From assembly GCF_019469425.1 (NCBI RefSeq), contig NZ_CP048272.1:1984001-2048000 (forward strand): a stretch of DNA of 64,000 nucleotides, in the 5' to 3' direction. Position 1 is the stretch's first letter. Each line of letters opens with the position of its first letter. Below the pieces are notes generated by a model. The model ran no database searches. It saw only the letters and a list, made by a program, of their open reading frames with translations, and was not told the DNA's origin. A program made the position numbers and the translations under genes. Of this stretch, positions 26,930 through 35,664 are shown one piece after another. Source of the stretch: Bifidobacterium asteroides. GTDB taxonomy: Bacteria; Actinomycetota; Actinomycetes; Actinomycetales; Bifidobacteriaceae.

Positions 26930-28450
26930 TCAGACGATCTTGGGCATGGGCGTGGTCAGGGAAGTGGTCAGGTTCACCTGCAGGAGACCGGCACCCGTAT
27001 GGGCCTCGACCTTCTTCAGAGTGACCGTGCGCCTGTCCTGGTCGGCCCGGTCATCGTCGGTCATGGTAGCTGGCGACTTGACCGCCACCACCACCAGATC
27101 CTCGAGAGGAATGCCTGCCTTGTTGCAAAGGTCAGAGGCCGCCTGAAGGCTGCCCTGGAAGCCCTCACGCTCAATAACCCGATCAGCCGGCACGCCGTAG
27201 GCGCTCTGGGCGATCCAGCGAATCCGATTCGGCACGGACATACCATGGAGGCTGGTCGTGCCCGCCTCAGCTTTCGCGGTCTCCCGCAGGGCCTTGATCA
27301 GATCGTCCAGCTGGGGCTCAAGGGCCTTGCCCCCGTCACGGAAGAGGTTGCCGGCGATGGGCCTGCGGAAGCCCAGACCATCGGCGGTCTCCCGCAAGGA
27401 TTCCACCTGCTCGTCCTCACCCTCCCAGAGGTTGATCAGCGGGAAGGTGGGGATGCCCAGTCCTTCCAGACGATGCACATGGAAGGGATAGCGCCAGCTC
27501 AGCTTAGGATCGTCCCGCCAGGTGGTGGCACGTGTGACGACCACGGCGGCGGCCGGCCATTGGGCCCCATATTCGCGGGCGGCGATGTCCAGCCACTTCT
27601 GGGCGCCGGCATCGGCTCCATAGCCCGCCTCGACAACGACCACGTCGTGCCGGGCGCAGGCCATCTCCACGGACACCAGGCTGGGAATGCCGATGGAGAC
27701 GTTGGCGAATGGCCCGCCATGCACGTAGACTGGAGAACCCTCCAAGGTCTGGGTGAAAGCGGGCTTGACCGCATCAGTCAGGATGCCAGTGATACGCCAG
27801 AGGTCCACAAACTCTCCGAAGGTAACTGGACGGCCATCCAGGGTCCCCGCGACCATGGCGGCCACGCGCTGTTCAATCTCCTTCATGCTCCGGGAGAGCA
27901 CTACAATCTGCATGAGCTCGCAAGTGGGCGTCAGCACGGTCCGCTCAGGCAGGTCGCCCTTGCCTCGGTCCACGGCGATCTGCCGCAGGGACCGCGAGGG
28001 CACCTCGCTGACCCGGGGCACTAGGACAGTGTCCAACCGCCCCTCGTCCACTGCCTTCTCCGCAAAGGAGACCAGCAGGTTCTGAGCGGATTCGATGGCA
28101 GCCATCTCCCCACACAGACCCCAGTCCACCAGCTCAGGATGCGTCAGGGAGGATTTGCCGCCACCGGAGGCGCCACCCTTGGATCCTGCGGCGGTAATGC
28201 CCATGCTGGGCTGACGCAGGACGGCAGCGGCGTCCACGCCCCGGGCGCGCAAGGCATCGATCAGGGCGATGGTGGTGGTGGTCTTGCCCTCTCCCCGCGA
28301 TGCCTTCAGCGGAGTGTCGGCGGTGACCAACAGCACCCGTCCATGCTTGCGCGGCATATCCGGATGATCCCGCAGATCCTTCAGGTAGCCGAAGGCATCG
28401 ATCTTGTCAAACAGGCCGTATGGCCTGACGTAATCGCCGAAGCCCGTCAT
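26930..28450 (-). CDS. fhs: Formate--tetrahydrofolate ligase
   Basis: 506 residues from the ATG at 28450, with GGAGGAG six bases upstream. It forms 10-formyl-THF from formate, THF and ATP. The P-loop-like segment is TADTPLKASRGEGKTTTTIAL, and SMGITAAGSKGGASGGGKSSL follows. It is slightly shorter than the roughly 555 residues of clostridial enzymes. In fermenting bifidobacteria it can capture formate for one-carbon metabolism and purine synthesis. tRNA-Lys follows downstream. Confidence 0.92.
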   Translation of the reverse strand: MTGFGDYVRPYGLFDKIDAFGYLKDLRDHPDMPRKHGRVLLVTADTPLKASRGEGKTTTTIALIDALRARGVDAAAVLRQPSMGITAAGSKGGASGGGKSSLTHPELVDWGLCGEMAAIESAQNLLVSFAEKAVDEGRLDTVLVPRVSEVPSRSLRQIAVDRGKGDLPERTVLTPTCELMQIVVLSRSMKEIEQRVAAMVAGTLDGRPVTFGEFVDLWRITGILTDAVKPAFTQTLEGSPVYVHGGPFANVSIGIPSLVSVEMACARHDVVVVEAGYGADAGAQKWLDIAAREYGAQWPAAAVVVTRATTWRDDPKLSWRYPFHVHRLEGLGIPTFPLINLWEGEDEQVESLRETADGLGFRRPIAGNLFRDGGKALEPQLDDLIKALRETAKAEAGTTSLHGMSVPNRIRWIAQSAYGVPADRVIEREGFQGSLQAASDLCNKAGIPLEDLVVVAVKSPATMTDDDRADQDRRTVTLKKVEAHTGAGLLQVNLTTSLTTPMPKIV

Positions 28451-28489
28451 GCGGCTCTCCTCCCTTATGATCCTTGTCAATCGGATGGC

Positions 28490-30016
28490 TCAGTTGTCGG
28501 ACAGATGGTAGCCGTTGCGCATGCCCATGCTGGCCGTATAAAGCACCTGGCTCAGCAGATCGTCGGTCTCCTTGCGCAGACGTTCGGCCATGTCCTTGTT
28601 GGCAGCCTCCAGCACTTGGCGAACCTCTGGGTTATCAGTGCCCTTGTCGGCGCCTTCCAAACGGGCCACCTGCTCGTCTGCAGCGGTGATCATGCGATGA
28701 CCCTCAGCGCCTACGCTCTGCTGATAGCGTTCGACGGCCGCCGAAGTGCCCGCAAAGGCCGAGTCGCACAGGGCGGCGACCAGCCGGTCGGACCAGTAGA
28801 GGCTGTCGGTGGAGACCCGCCCCGTGGTGTTGGCCAGATAGTCGGGTGTGCGATCCACATTGGTATAGAAGGGAACCAAGGCATTGAAGGCGTTGGACCC
28901 ATATGAAATCCACTGGATGGCCCTGCATGATTCAGGCTGGTAGGGGCGCAGCTGGATCAGGGACAGCTGGTCGTTGCGATTGATGCCGATGGGGCGGTAA
29001 AGTCCCTTGGTATGCTCGTCGCCGGTCCGCCCATAGGGATCGTAGGGTGTGCCCTGATAGTGGGAGCTGAGCAGGTACTTGACATCCTCCACGGTAATTA
29101 GCCGCTCAGGCTGACGGCACCAGGGAATGTTGTCGCTGGCGGGAGTGTGATCGGCATCCGGCCCGTCCCAGATCTCGTCATAGGGATTGAGGAAGCGCTG
29201 CATGTACCAGGCCCGAGGCGTGTTATATACGTGGTCTGAATCGCTGTGGGATCCAAAGGCGTCACGCGGGTTGAAGGGCGAAGCCGACTCCACGGACAAG
29301 TCCAGGTGGTTGTCGGCGATGAACTCCCGCAGGTCGGCCGAGCAGAGGTGGTCGGTCTGGTCTCCAAAGGCGTCGTCCAGATCGAACTCGTCGATGCCCA
29401 GCTGGTTGGGCATGGTCACATAGGAGTCATCAGGCACACGCTTGGCGATCCAGTGATGGCCGCCCACAGTCTCCATCCACCAGATCTCGTCCACATCGCT
29501 GAAGGCGATGCCATTCATCTCGTAAGTGCCGTAGCGCTCCAGCAGGGAGCCCAGCCGCTGAACGCCCTCCCGAGCCGAGTGGATATAGGGCAGGACGATG
29601 GTGACCAAATCCTCCTCGCCGATGCCTCCGGGCGCTGCGGCCAGGTAGTCCTTATCCCCAGGACGGCCCTGGGCAGTGGTGGGCTCAACCAGAGGATCTG
29701 CACCCAGAACACGTTCGTTGGTGGTAATGGTCTCGGTGGCTGACATGGCCACGTTGGCGCTGTTGACGCCTGCAGCAGCCCAGAGCCCCTGATCGTGCAA
29801 AGCGTCGGGCACCGAGGTATATCGCATGGGATCCTCGGGCAGGTCTATCTCCAGGTGGCTGATCACACTGTGGTAGTGCCGTGGCTGCTGGTCAGGAGTG
29901 ACTAACACGAAGCGCTTGGGACGAAACTCTCCGTTGGACGAGTCCTCATTCCGAGCGATGATGGTGGACCCGTCATAACTGGCATTCTTGCCTATCAGAA
30001 GCGTGGTGCAGGGCAT
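28490..30016 (-). CDS. C69 family dipeptidase (PepD-like)
   Basis: 508 residues from the ATG at 30016, which has AAGGAAG eight bases upstream. The third residue is Cys (MPCTTLLIGKNASYDGST), and peptidases of this Ntn-hydrolase family use an N-terminal Cys exposed by removal of the preceding residues. The segment RNEDSSNGEFRPKRF and the motifs LWAAAGVNSANVAMSATET and DVDEIWWMETVGGHHW match the PepD group of dipeptidases that cleave a range of dipeptides. No signal sequence is seen, so it is cytosolic and would finish peptide breakdown. A longer in-frame N-terminus is not supported. Confidence 0.92.
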   Translation of the reverse strand: MPCTTLLIGKNASYDGSTIIARNEDSSNGEFRPKRFVLVTPDQQPRHYHSVISHLEIDLPEDPMRYTSVPDALHDQGLWAAAGVNSANVAMSATETITTNERVLGADPLVEPTTAQGRPGDKDYLAAAPGGIGEEDLVTIVLPYIHSAREGVQRLGSLLERYGTYEMNGIAFSDVDEIWWMETVGGHHWIAKRVPDDSYVTMPNQLGIDEFDLDDAFGDQTDHLCSADLREFIADNHLDLSVESASPFNPRDAFGSHSDSDHVYNTPRAWYMQRFLNPYDEIWDGPDADHTPASDNIPWCRQPERLITVEDVKYLLSSHYQGTPYDPYGRTGDEHTKGLYRPIGINRNDQLSLIQLRPYQPESCRAIQWISYGSNAFNALVPFYTNVDRTPDYLANTTGRVSTDSLYWSDRLVAALCDSAFAGTSAAVERYQQSVGAEGHRMITAADEQVARLEGADKGTDNPEVRQVLEAANKDMAERLRKETDDLLSQVLYTASMGMRNGYHLSDN

Positions 30017-30170
30017 ATGAGCGTCTTCCTTTGTCTGATCGCGGTCAGCGTCATCACCAGTCAGAATGTCGGTGGATGCCTTTCGAACCGACTGCGTGGC
30101 AGGCAGGGATGACGGCCGTCTGCGCACTTGGGGCATGGCCTCACTCTAGTGCTAGACCGCCCCAACCAGG

Positions 30171-30743
30171 TCAGGCATCAGCTGGCAGCCAGGCCCGAGC
30201 TGCTGCGGCCACCGGCTGGGCGGAATGGATGGCATGGGCCAGGGCATTCAGCCAGAACCCCTCCTCTAGGCCCGGCAGAGCCTCTCGTGTGGCCCAGACC
30301 GACAGCACATAGTCATGAACCCGGTCCGGAGGCGTAGGACCGTTGTAACGCATAAGCACGGCGGGGTCGTCAGCGATCTCCTCCTCCATGACCAGGGGCG
30401 AGGCCGCCGAGGTGCGCCCTTGAGGCACACCGGGAATCAGGTTAGACAGATTTCTGGAGAAGTCTTCGGGAATCGCCAGAACAGAGCTTCCGGTCCCCTC
30501 GGGCTGCAAGGCGAGCAAGGCCTCGATGGGCAGGTTGGCCAGGGACCAGTGAATCCAAGGGAAGCCGCACACGGGCACGGAGTCAGGATCCACCAGCATC
30601 CAGTGCAGGCAGCGGGCCTCCTGAGGCACGTCCTCAAGGCGGAAGGGGAAGGAGACTACAGGACGTCCCTTGCGGGTAAGGGACTGAGGGGCGCGCTTGG
30701 CATACCGATCGGGAATGGTGCCGAAATCAGTGATAATCCTCAT
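30171..30743 (-). CDS. PEBP (YbhB/YbcL, Raf-kinase-inhibitor-like) family protein
   Basis: 190 residues from the ATG at 30743; the ribosome site is weak. The phosphatidylethanolamine-binding fold is shown by LVDPDSVPVCGFPWIHW, where DPD and HW line the anion pocket, and by RYNGPTPPDRVHDYVLSVWA. Bacterial members have no agreed role; some act as protease or kinase inhibitors. It is immediately upstream of nothing on its strand and downstream of the dipeptidase region. Confidence 0.88.
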   Translation of the reverse strand: MRIITDFGTIPDRYAKRAPQSLTRKGRPVVSFPFRLEDVPQEARCLHWMLVDPDSVPVCGFPWIHWSLANLPIEALLALQPEGTGSSVLAIPEDFSRNLSNLIPGVPQGRTSAASPLVMEEEIADDPAVLMRYNGPTPPDRVHDYVLSVWATREALPGLEEGFWLNALAHAIHSAQPVAAAARAWLPADA

Positions 30744-30903
30744 GATTCGATTCTCGCCCGCCCAGCCGACGAGGTCAAGTTCATCCTTGAAAACAGCCGC
30801 GAACAGCGTCCAGCACAATAAACCCCACCACCCTACGCTAAAAGTGCAAGTGCCGCCTGGATCCTTCCGCATGGAAATGATCCGGGCGGCTCTAAATTGG
30901 ACT

Positions 30904-30932
30904 GGAGAAAGGAATCAGCAAGACCTTTCTCC
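30904..30932 (-). terminator. Stem-loop downstream of ulaA
   Basis: A 9-bp perfect stem (30904-30912 with 30924-30932) lies about 30 bases past the end of the IIC gene, at the end of the PTS transcript. There is no clear U-tract, so it is a possible, not proven, terminator. Confidence 0.4.
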
Positions 30933-30961
30933 TTGCGCTTATGCGGCGAACTTGTGCATGC

Positions 30962-32500
30962 CTATTCGGCCTTTGCGGCCTTGGCCTGTGCACGAGCGGC
31001 CTTGGCGGCTGCGCGAGCCTGAGCCTTGGCCTCCTTCTCTTCAGCCTCGACACTGGCGATGAACTCAGCATGCTTGGCAGCAGGCATCCATCCAGTGTTG
31101 ACCACCTTGACCTGCCAGACACAGGCCAGGGCGAAGATCACCACCGCCAGAATCACCAGGACCACGGCCCCAACGGGAATGCCCAGCTGGGACAGCTTGC
31201 CGACCACAGTGCCATACCAGGCAAAATCAGCATCCCCGAAGGTGGCGTTGGACAGGCCGAAGCTGCCCAGAACCGTCATCAGGATGGCCGGCAGGAAGGT
31301 GATCAGCAGACCGTTGATGAAGCCGCCGACCACAGCCCCGATGCGGCCGCCGGTTGCGTTGCCGAAGACGCCGGCGCCGCCGCCATCGAAGAAGTGGGGC
31401 ACCATGCCCGGCAGGATCAGAGCCAGACCCCAGACGGGCCCGAGCCAGACGGCTATGATGACCAGAGCCACCAGACCGCCGGCGAAGGAGGCCAGGAAGC
31501 CAATCAGGGATGCATTGGCACCATAGGGGAAGACGATGGGGATATCCAGGGCAGGACGGGCGCCAGGAACCACCTTGTTGGCGATGCCCTGGAAGGCGGG
31601 CACCAGCTCACCCAGGATGATACGGACACCATACAGGATGATGCTCACGCCGATGCCGAACTGCAGGGCCTGGGCGAAGGCGGCCATGAAGAAGGCTCCC
31701 CAGTTGGCCGGATGAGAGGGGAAGACGGCGAAAGCCGCTTTGGCAGGGACCACCAAGGCGGTCCAGATGGCGAAGACCAAATAGAGGATGACCATGAGCA
31801 GGGTGGTGGAGACCATGGAATCACGCAGGAAGCTCAGCCCCTTGGGGAAGTCGATGTCCTCGGTGGAACGCGACTTCTTGCCCACAGCGCTGCCAACCGC
31901 GCCCGAGACCACGTAGCCCAAGGTGTTGAAGTGGCCGATGGACAGCTTGTCGCTGCCGGTCACCCGGTTCATGTAAGGCTGGGCGAAAGCGGGCATGGCC
32001 ACCATGATTACGCCCATGAGCAGGGCGCCGATCAGCACGATAAGCAGGTTGTTGCCCTTGCCGAACCCGATCGAAAGGACCAGAGCCAGCAGGGTGGACA
32101 TGAAGACCATATGGTGGCCGGTCAAGAAGACGTACTTGAGGGGGGTGAACCGGGCCAGCAGGATCATGACGATGAAGCTAAGCACGATGATGTAGGCGGA
32201 GGCTGCGCCGAACTGGCTGGAGGCCTGGGCCACGATCACCTCGTTGGTGGGTACGACCCCGTGGGCCCCGGTAGCTTTGAAGACCAGCTTGCCGAAGGGA
32301 CCCAGGGCGTTGGTCACGACAGTGGCGCCGGCGCCCAGAATCAGATAGCCCATGGCCGCCTTGAGGGCACCCGAAATGACCTGGCCCGCACTCCGTTTCA
32401 GCGCGATCAGGCCGATGGCTGCCACGATGCCAATCAGATAGGCGGGCACATTCAGAATCTCCTGGCTGATGAAGTTCAGCACCGCAAGGAAGACATTCAT
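30962..32500 (-). CDS. ulaA: PTS ascorbate-type transporter subunit IIC (UlaA/SgaT family)
   Basis: 512 residues with about 11 membrane helices, an AAGGA ribosome site six bases from the start and a highly Ala/Lys-rich C-terminal tail. Segments such as FISQEILNVPAYLIGIVAAIG, FKATGAHGVVPTNEVIVAQA and TGHHMVFMSTLLALVLS resemble the L-ascorbate permease family. It imports and phosphorylates a sugar acid or related polyol together with UlaB and UlaC. No ula catabolic genes (lactonase, decarboxylase, epimerase) are in the window, so the substrate is unproven. It ends the ptsI-ulaC-ulaB-ulaA run. Confidence 0.92.
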   Translation of the reverse strand: MNVFLAVLNFISQEILNVPAYLIGIVAAIGLIALKRSAGQVISGALKAAMGYLILGAGATVVTNALGPFGKLVFKATGAHGVVPTNEVIVAQASSQFGAASAYIIVLSFIVMILLARFTPLKYVFLTGHHMVFMSTLLALVLSIGFGKGNNLLIVLIGALLMGVIMVAMPAFAQPYMNRVTGSDKLSIGHFNTLGYVVSGAVGSAVGKKSRSTEDIDFPKGLSFLRDSMVSTTLLMVILYLVFAIWTALVVPAKAAFAVFPSHPANWGAFFMAAFAQALQFGIGVSIILYGVRIILGELVPAFQGIANKVVPGARPALDIPIVFPYGANASLIGFLASFAGGLVALVIIAVWLGPVWGLALILPGMVPHFFDGGGAGVFGNATGGRIGAVVGGFINGLLITFLPAILMTVLGSFGLSNATFGDADFAWYGTVVGKLSQLGIPVGAVVLVILAVVIFALACVWQVKVVNTGWMPAAKHAEFIASVEAEEKEAKAQARAAAKAARAQAKAAKAE

Positions 32501-32587
32501 TGTTTGTCCTTACTATTTCTCTCTTGTTGTCAAGTTAAAGAGCGGGTATTCCATCGGCCTGGCGATGATGAATGTCCGCCGGACTCA

Positions 32588-32860
32588 TCAGTCGGCGTAC
32601 TGCTCCAGGATGCCCTTGATTTCGTCCTTGTCCATGAAATTCTGGACGGTCTCGACTGGGGTCGTGGTCCCCTCCAGCTCGGGTGCCAGCTGAGGCGACG
32701 TCAGCACCAGGTCGTTCATGTTGGCCGTGCCCTTGGCGCTGCCCGCGTCGGAGGTGGTCACAGTCACATCCATGCCCAGCTCCGATGCCACCTGCTCCAC
32801 GTTGACCTTGAGCAGAACCGAAGTGCCAATTCCGTTGCCGCATACGCAGAGAATATCCAT
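32588..32860 (-). CDS. ulaB: PTS ascorbate-type subunit IIB
   Basis: 90 residues from the ATG at 32860, with AAGGAG six bases upstream. The fold is the small Rossmann-like IIB domain; the phosphorylated Cys begins the loop in VCGNGIGTSVLL. It passes the phosphate from IIA to the substrate bound to IIC. It lies between ulaC and ulaA in the operon, 79 bases from ulaC and 87 from ulaA. Confidence 0.94.
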   Translation of the reverse strand: MDILCVCGNGIGTSVLLKVNVEQVASELGMDVTVTTSDAGSAKGTANMNDLVLTSPQLAPELEGTTTPVETVQNFMDKDEIKGILEQYAD

Positions 32861-32939
32861 GAGTTGCTCCTTTGTTCCTTGTTTACTTCTTACTGCTTCT
32901 TGCATTTGCCATGCTGGGATCCGCAAAAGCGGGTCCTGC

Positions 32940-33386
32940 TCACGATCCAAGAATGGCGCGGACCTCGTCAGGGGTGCCGACCTTGGCCAGCTGCTCGGTC
33001 TTCTTCGCGTCGGTCAGAGCACCGGCGATGGCAGACATCACTTGCAGGTGCTCCTGCTCATCCCGTCCGGCCAGACCAATCACCAGGGAGACCGGATCGT
33101 TGGCCTTGTTGCCGAACTCGACAGGCGTGGACAGCCTTACCCAGCTCAGGCCGGTTCCCAGGACCGCCTCGCTGGGCCGGGAATGAGCCAGAGCCAAACC
33201 GGGGGCGATGACGATGTAGGGACCCATCTTCTCAACAGTCTCGATCATCTGGTCCGTGTAGGCATCGGTGGCGAACCCGGAGGCCACCAGTCTGTCGCCC
33301 GCCTTGCGAATGGCATCCCGCCAATCAGTCGCCGGCACATCCAAGGCGAAGGATGTATCGGGAAGGAAGGCTTGGAAATCTGTCAT
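32940..33386 (-). CDS. ulaC: PTS ascorbate-type subunit IIA
   Basis: 148 residues from the ATG at 33386, with AAGGAG five bases upstream. It is of the fructose/mannitol IIA fold, with active-site His in GLALAHSRPSEAV. It receives phosphate from HPr and hands it to IIB. The adjacent ptsI gene would supply the Enzyme I activity, so this locus can run without a distant PTS gene. Confidence 0.93.
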   Translation of the reverse strand: MTDFQAFLPDTSFALDVPATDWRDAIRKAGDRLVASGFATDAYTDQMIETVEKMGPYIVIAPGLALAHSRPSEAVLGTGLSWVRLSTPVEFGNKANDPVSLVIGLAGRDEQEHLQVMSAIAGALTDAKKTEQLAKVGTPDEVRAILGS

Positions 33387-33463
33387 GTCTGCTCCTTGCT
33401 CGTGCTGTTTGACTTGATCGACTGCACCGGATCCGATGGATTTGCACAAATCCGGTCGGCTGC

Positions 33464-35113
33464 TCACCACCCCTGGGGATGATAGAACTCTCCGTCCAGA
33501 GCCTTGGCGGCGAGCGCCTTGGCCTCATCCATGGTGTGCTTGGCCAGTTCGGCGCGGACATCATCCAGGGCGACCGGAGTCATGGACAGGCTGGTCACGC
33601 CGATTCCGGCCAAAACCACGGCCAGGTCCGGATCCGCAGCAGCCTCGCCGCAAACTCCGACAGGCATGTCATTGGCTTGACCGGCATCAGCGATGAGCTT
33701 GATGGCCCTGAGGACGGCAGGGTGCCAGGCGGTCTGATAGGAGGCGACCGAGCCCAGCGTGCGGTCGGCGGCCAGCGTGTACTGGGTCAGATCGTTGGTG
33801 CCGATGCTGACGAAGTCGGCCACCTTGGCTACCTTGTCGGCCATCAGGGCGATTGAAGGAACCTCAGCCATGACGCCCACGCGCTTGAGCCCCTTGCTCT
33901 TGCCCATACGGACGAAATAATCGGCCTCGTGCTCATCAGCAACCATGGGCGCCATGACCCACAGATCTGCATCAGTCTCGGCATCAGCCCGGGCCAGGGC
34001 CTCCAGCTGATCCTCCAGGACCTGGCTGTGGACCTTGAGCGTGCGCAGGCCACGCAGTCCCAGGGCCGGATTTGGCTCGTCGGCCTGGGTCAGGAAGGGC
34101 AAAGGCTTGTCAGCGCCGGCATCCAGCAGACGGATGACCACCTTGCGGCCAGGGAAGCGTTCAAGAAGAGCACGGTAGGCCTTAGCCTGCTCCTCGACAC
34201 CGGGCGCCTGCTCGTTGCCAAGGAAGAGGAACTCCGAACGGAAGAGCCCAACCCCCTCAGCTCCATACTCCAGGGCTGGATCGGCATCCGCAGGCTTGCC
34301 GACATTGGCCAGGAGAGGGATTCTGGTTCCATCCTTGAGCTGGCCCGGGCGACCCCGCAAAGCCTTGGCCTGATCCGCATCGCGGCGGGCCTGCTCAGCT
34401 TTCTCAATCTGTTCATCGGTAGGATCGGCTGTCACCTTGCCGGCAGCGGCATCGACAATGACTGTCTGCCCGTCGCACAGCCCAGCTGCGTCCTGAGCGC
34501 CTACGACGGCGACAATCCCTCGGGACCGAGCCAGAATGGCGGTATGGCTGGTCGGACCGCCCTCAATGGTGACAATGGCCAGAACCTTGGTCATGTCCAA
34601 GCTGGAAGTGTCGGCCGGAGACAGATCAGGGGCGACCAGGACGAATGGCTTGTCGCTTTCTGGCACGCCCGGCGCCGGGACGCCGAGCAGATGGGCGATA
34701 ACACGCTGGCCTACATCATGCAGATCGTTGGCACGCTCCCCCATGTAGCCGCCGATGGCCCGGAGCTTTTCTTCGAAGTCGGCAAAGGCCTCATAAACGG
34801 ACCGTTCGGCGGTTTTGCCACCCTCCAGCAGGGATCGGATCGAGGTCTTCAGGGCCGGGTCCTGGGCCATTTGGGCCAAGGCGGTCAGAATCGGTGCAGC
34901 ATCCTTGGCCCCCTGCCCATCCTGGGCGGCCTTGGCACGCGCAAGCAGGTCCTTGTTGACCGAGGTCAGAGCGGATTCGACCCTGTCGAATTCAGCATCC
35001 GCCATCAGATTCTCAGGCCTCGCCTCATCGCCGGGCACATCCAGTCCGGCCGCCATATGAATGACCGGGCCAATGGCAACGCCGCGGCCAATGCCTACGC
35101 CTTGGATCTCCAT
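33464..35113 (-). CDS. ptsI: PTS Enzyme I (phosphoenolpyruvate-protein phosphotransferase)
   Basis: 549 residues from the ATG at 35113, with AAGGAG six bases upstream; a longer frame to 35215 has no ribosome site. It autophosphorylates on His from PEP (the His of GGPTSHTAIL) and passes the phosphate to HPr. The C-terminal PEP-binding barrel ends with the catalytic Cys in VCGEAAADPDLAVVL. It is the first gene of the leftward operon, from the promoter at 35207-35234, and is divergent from ptsH. Confidence 0.97.
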   Translation of the reverse strand: MEIQGVGIGRGVAIGPVIHMAAGLDVPGDEARPENLMADAEFDRVESALTSVNKDLLARAKAAQDGQGAKDAAPILTALAQMAQDPALKTSIRSLLEGGKTAERSVYEAFADFEEKLRAIGGYMGERANDLHDVGQRVIAHLLGVPAPGVPESDKPFVLVAPDLSPADTSSLDMTKVLAIVTIEGGPTSHTAILARSRGIVAVVGAQDAAGLCDGQTVIVDAAAGKVTADPTDEQIEKAEQARRDADQAKALRGRPGQLKDGTRIPLLANVGKPADADPALEYGAEGVGLFRSEFLFLGNEQAPGVEEQAKAYRALLERFPGRKVVIRLLDAGADKPLPFLTQADEPNPALGLRGLRTLKVHSQVLEDQLEALARADAETDADLWVMAPMVADEHEADYFVRMGKSKGLKRVGVMAEVPSIALMADKVAKVADFVSIGTNDLTQYTLAADRTLGSVASYQTAWHPAVLRAIKLIADAGQANDMPVGVCGEAAADPDLAVVLAGIGVTSLSMTPVALDDVRAELAKHTMDEAKALAAKALDGEFYHPQGW

Positions 35114-35206
35114 GTCGCACTCCTTAGTGCCTGCCCACTGCTCGTGAGCCGCCCCTGGGGCCAACTCCGCAACGGCGGTGGAAACGTTCTTCAAGCAACG
35201 ATGTTC

Positions 35207-35234
35207 AGTATACACAAATTCATTTGTTTTTCAA
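35207..35234 (-). promoter_or_regulatory. Sigma-70-type promoter of ptsI-ulaCBA
   Basis: On the minus strand, TTGAAA (complement of 35229-35234) and TATACT (complement of 35207-35212) are separated by 16 bases. Transcription would begin near 35200, about 85 bases upstream of ptsI. Confidence 0.75.
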
Positions 35235-35245
35235 CGGTAATCGTT
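35233..35245. promoter_or_regulatory. Candidate LacI-type operator in the ptsI/ptsH divergent region
   Basis: AACGGTAATCGTT is an imperfect palindrome with AACG/CGTT arms overlapping the -35 box of ptsI. A related GAAACGTTC element lies at 35181-35189, downstream of the predicted start site. The LacI-family gene at 35665 is the obvious candidate repressor. Confidence 0.5.
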
Positions 35246-35267
35246 TTCTGTAATTCTTCTTTTGCAG

Positions 35268-35276
35268 TGGTAAGAT
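35268..35276 (+). promoter_or_regulatory. Candidate extended -10 box of ptsH
   Basis: TGGTAAGAT reads as an extended -10 (TG plus TAAGAT) upstream of ptsH. No good -35 is seen, which is acceptable for the extended type. Confidence 0.4.
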
Positions 35277-35346
35277 GACCAGCGTACTCACTACTCGACA
35301 TACCGGTTCAACAAGACCGACCATATATTCAGGAAAGCTGGTCATC

Positions 35347-35613
35347 ATGGCAACAGCGCAACGTTCTACCATCATCACCGACCCGGTCGGCATTCATGCC
35401 AGGCCCGCTTCAGAATTCTCGCAGGCCGCCGCATCCAGCGGTTGCAAAGTCACCATAGCCAAGGACGAAGGCAACCCCGTAGACGCCAGCAGCATTCTGA
35501 TGGTCATGAGCCTGGGCATCGCTAAGGGCGACAAGGTCACCGTGACTGTCGAAGGCGATGAGGCCGAGTCCGTAGCCGACTCCCTGGTCGCCAGGCTGAC
35601 CCGGGCTGAGTAA
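35347..35613 (+). CDS. ptsH: PTS phosphocarrier protein HPr
   Basis: 88 residues from the ATG at 35347, the usual HPr length, with AGGAAAG about 10 bases upstream. His-15 is in IHARPAS. The regulatory-serine region reads NPVDASSILMVMSLG. A leftward start at 35275 gives an N-terminal extension unlike the family and is not used. It carries phosphate from Enzyme I to the Ula IIA. It is divergent from ptsI, with the LacI-family gene 51 bases behind it on the same strand. Confidence 0.95.
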   Translation: MATAQRSTIITDPVGIHARPASEFSQAAASSGCKVTIAKDEGNPVDASSILMVMSLGIAKGDKVTVTVEGDEAESVADSLVARLTRAE

Positions 35614-35664
35614 CCCGCCGCCAAGTGCAGCCGGCATCAAAGGAAAGGGCCTTCGAGGGAAACG

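Noticed and set aside
30941-33211. Plus-strand frame of about 750 codons antisense to the Ula PTS genes
   Set aside because: Antisense to three well supported genes; composition Asp/Gly/His/Gln-rich, as expected for a shadow.
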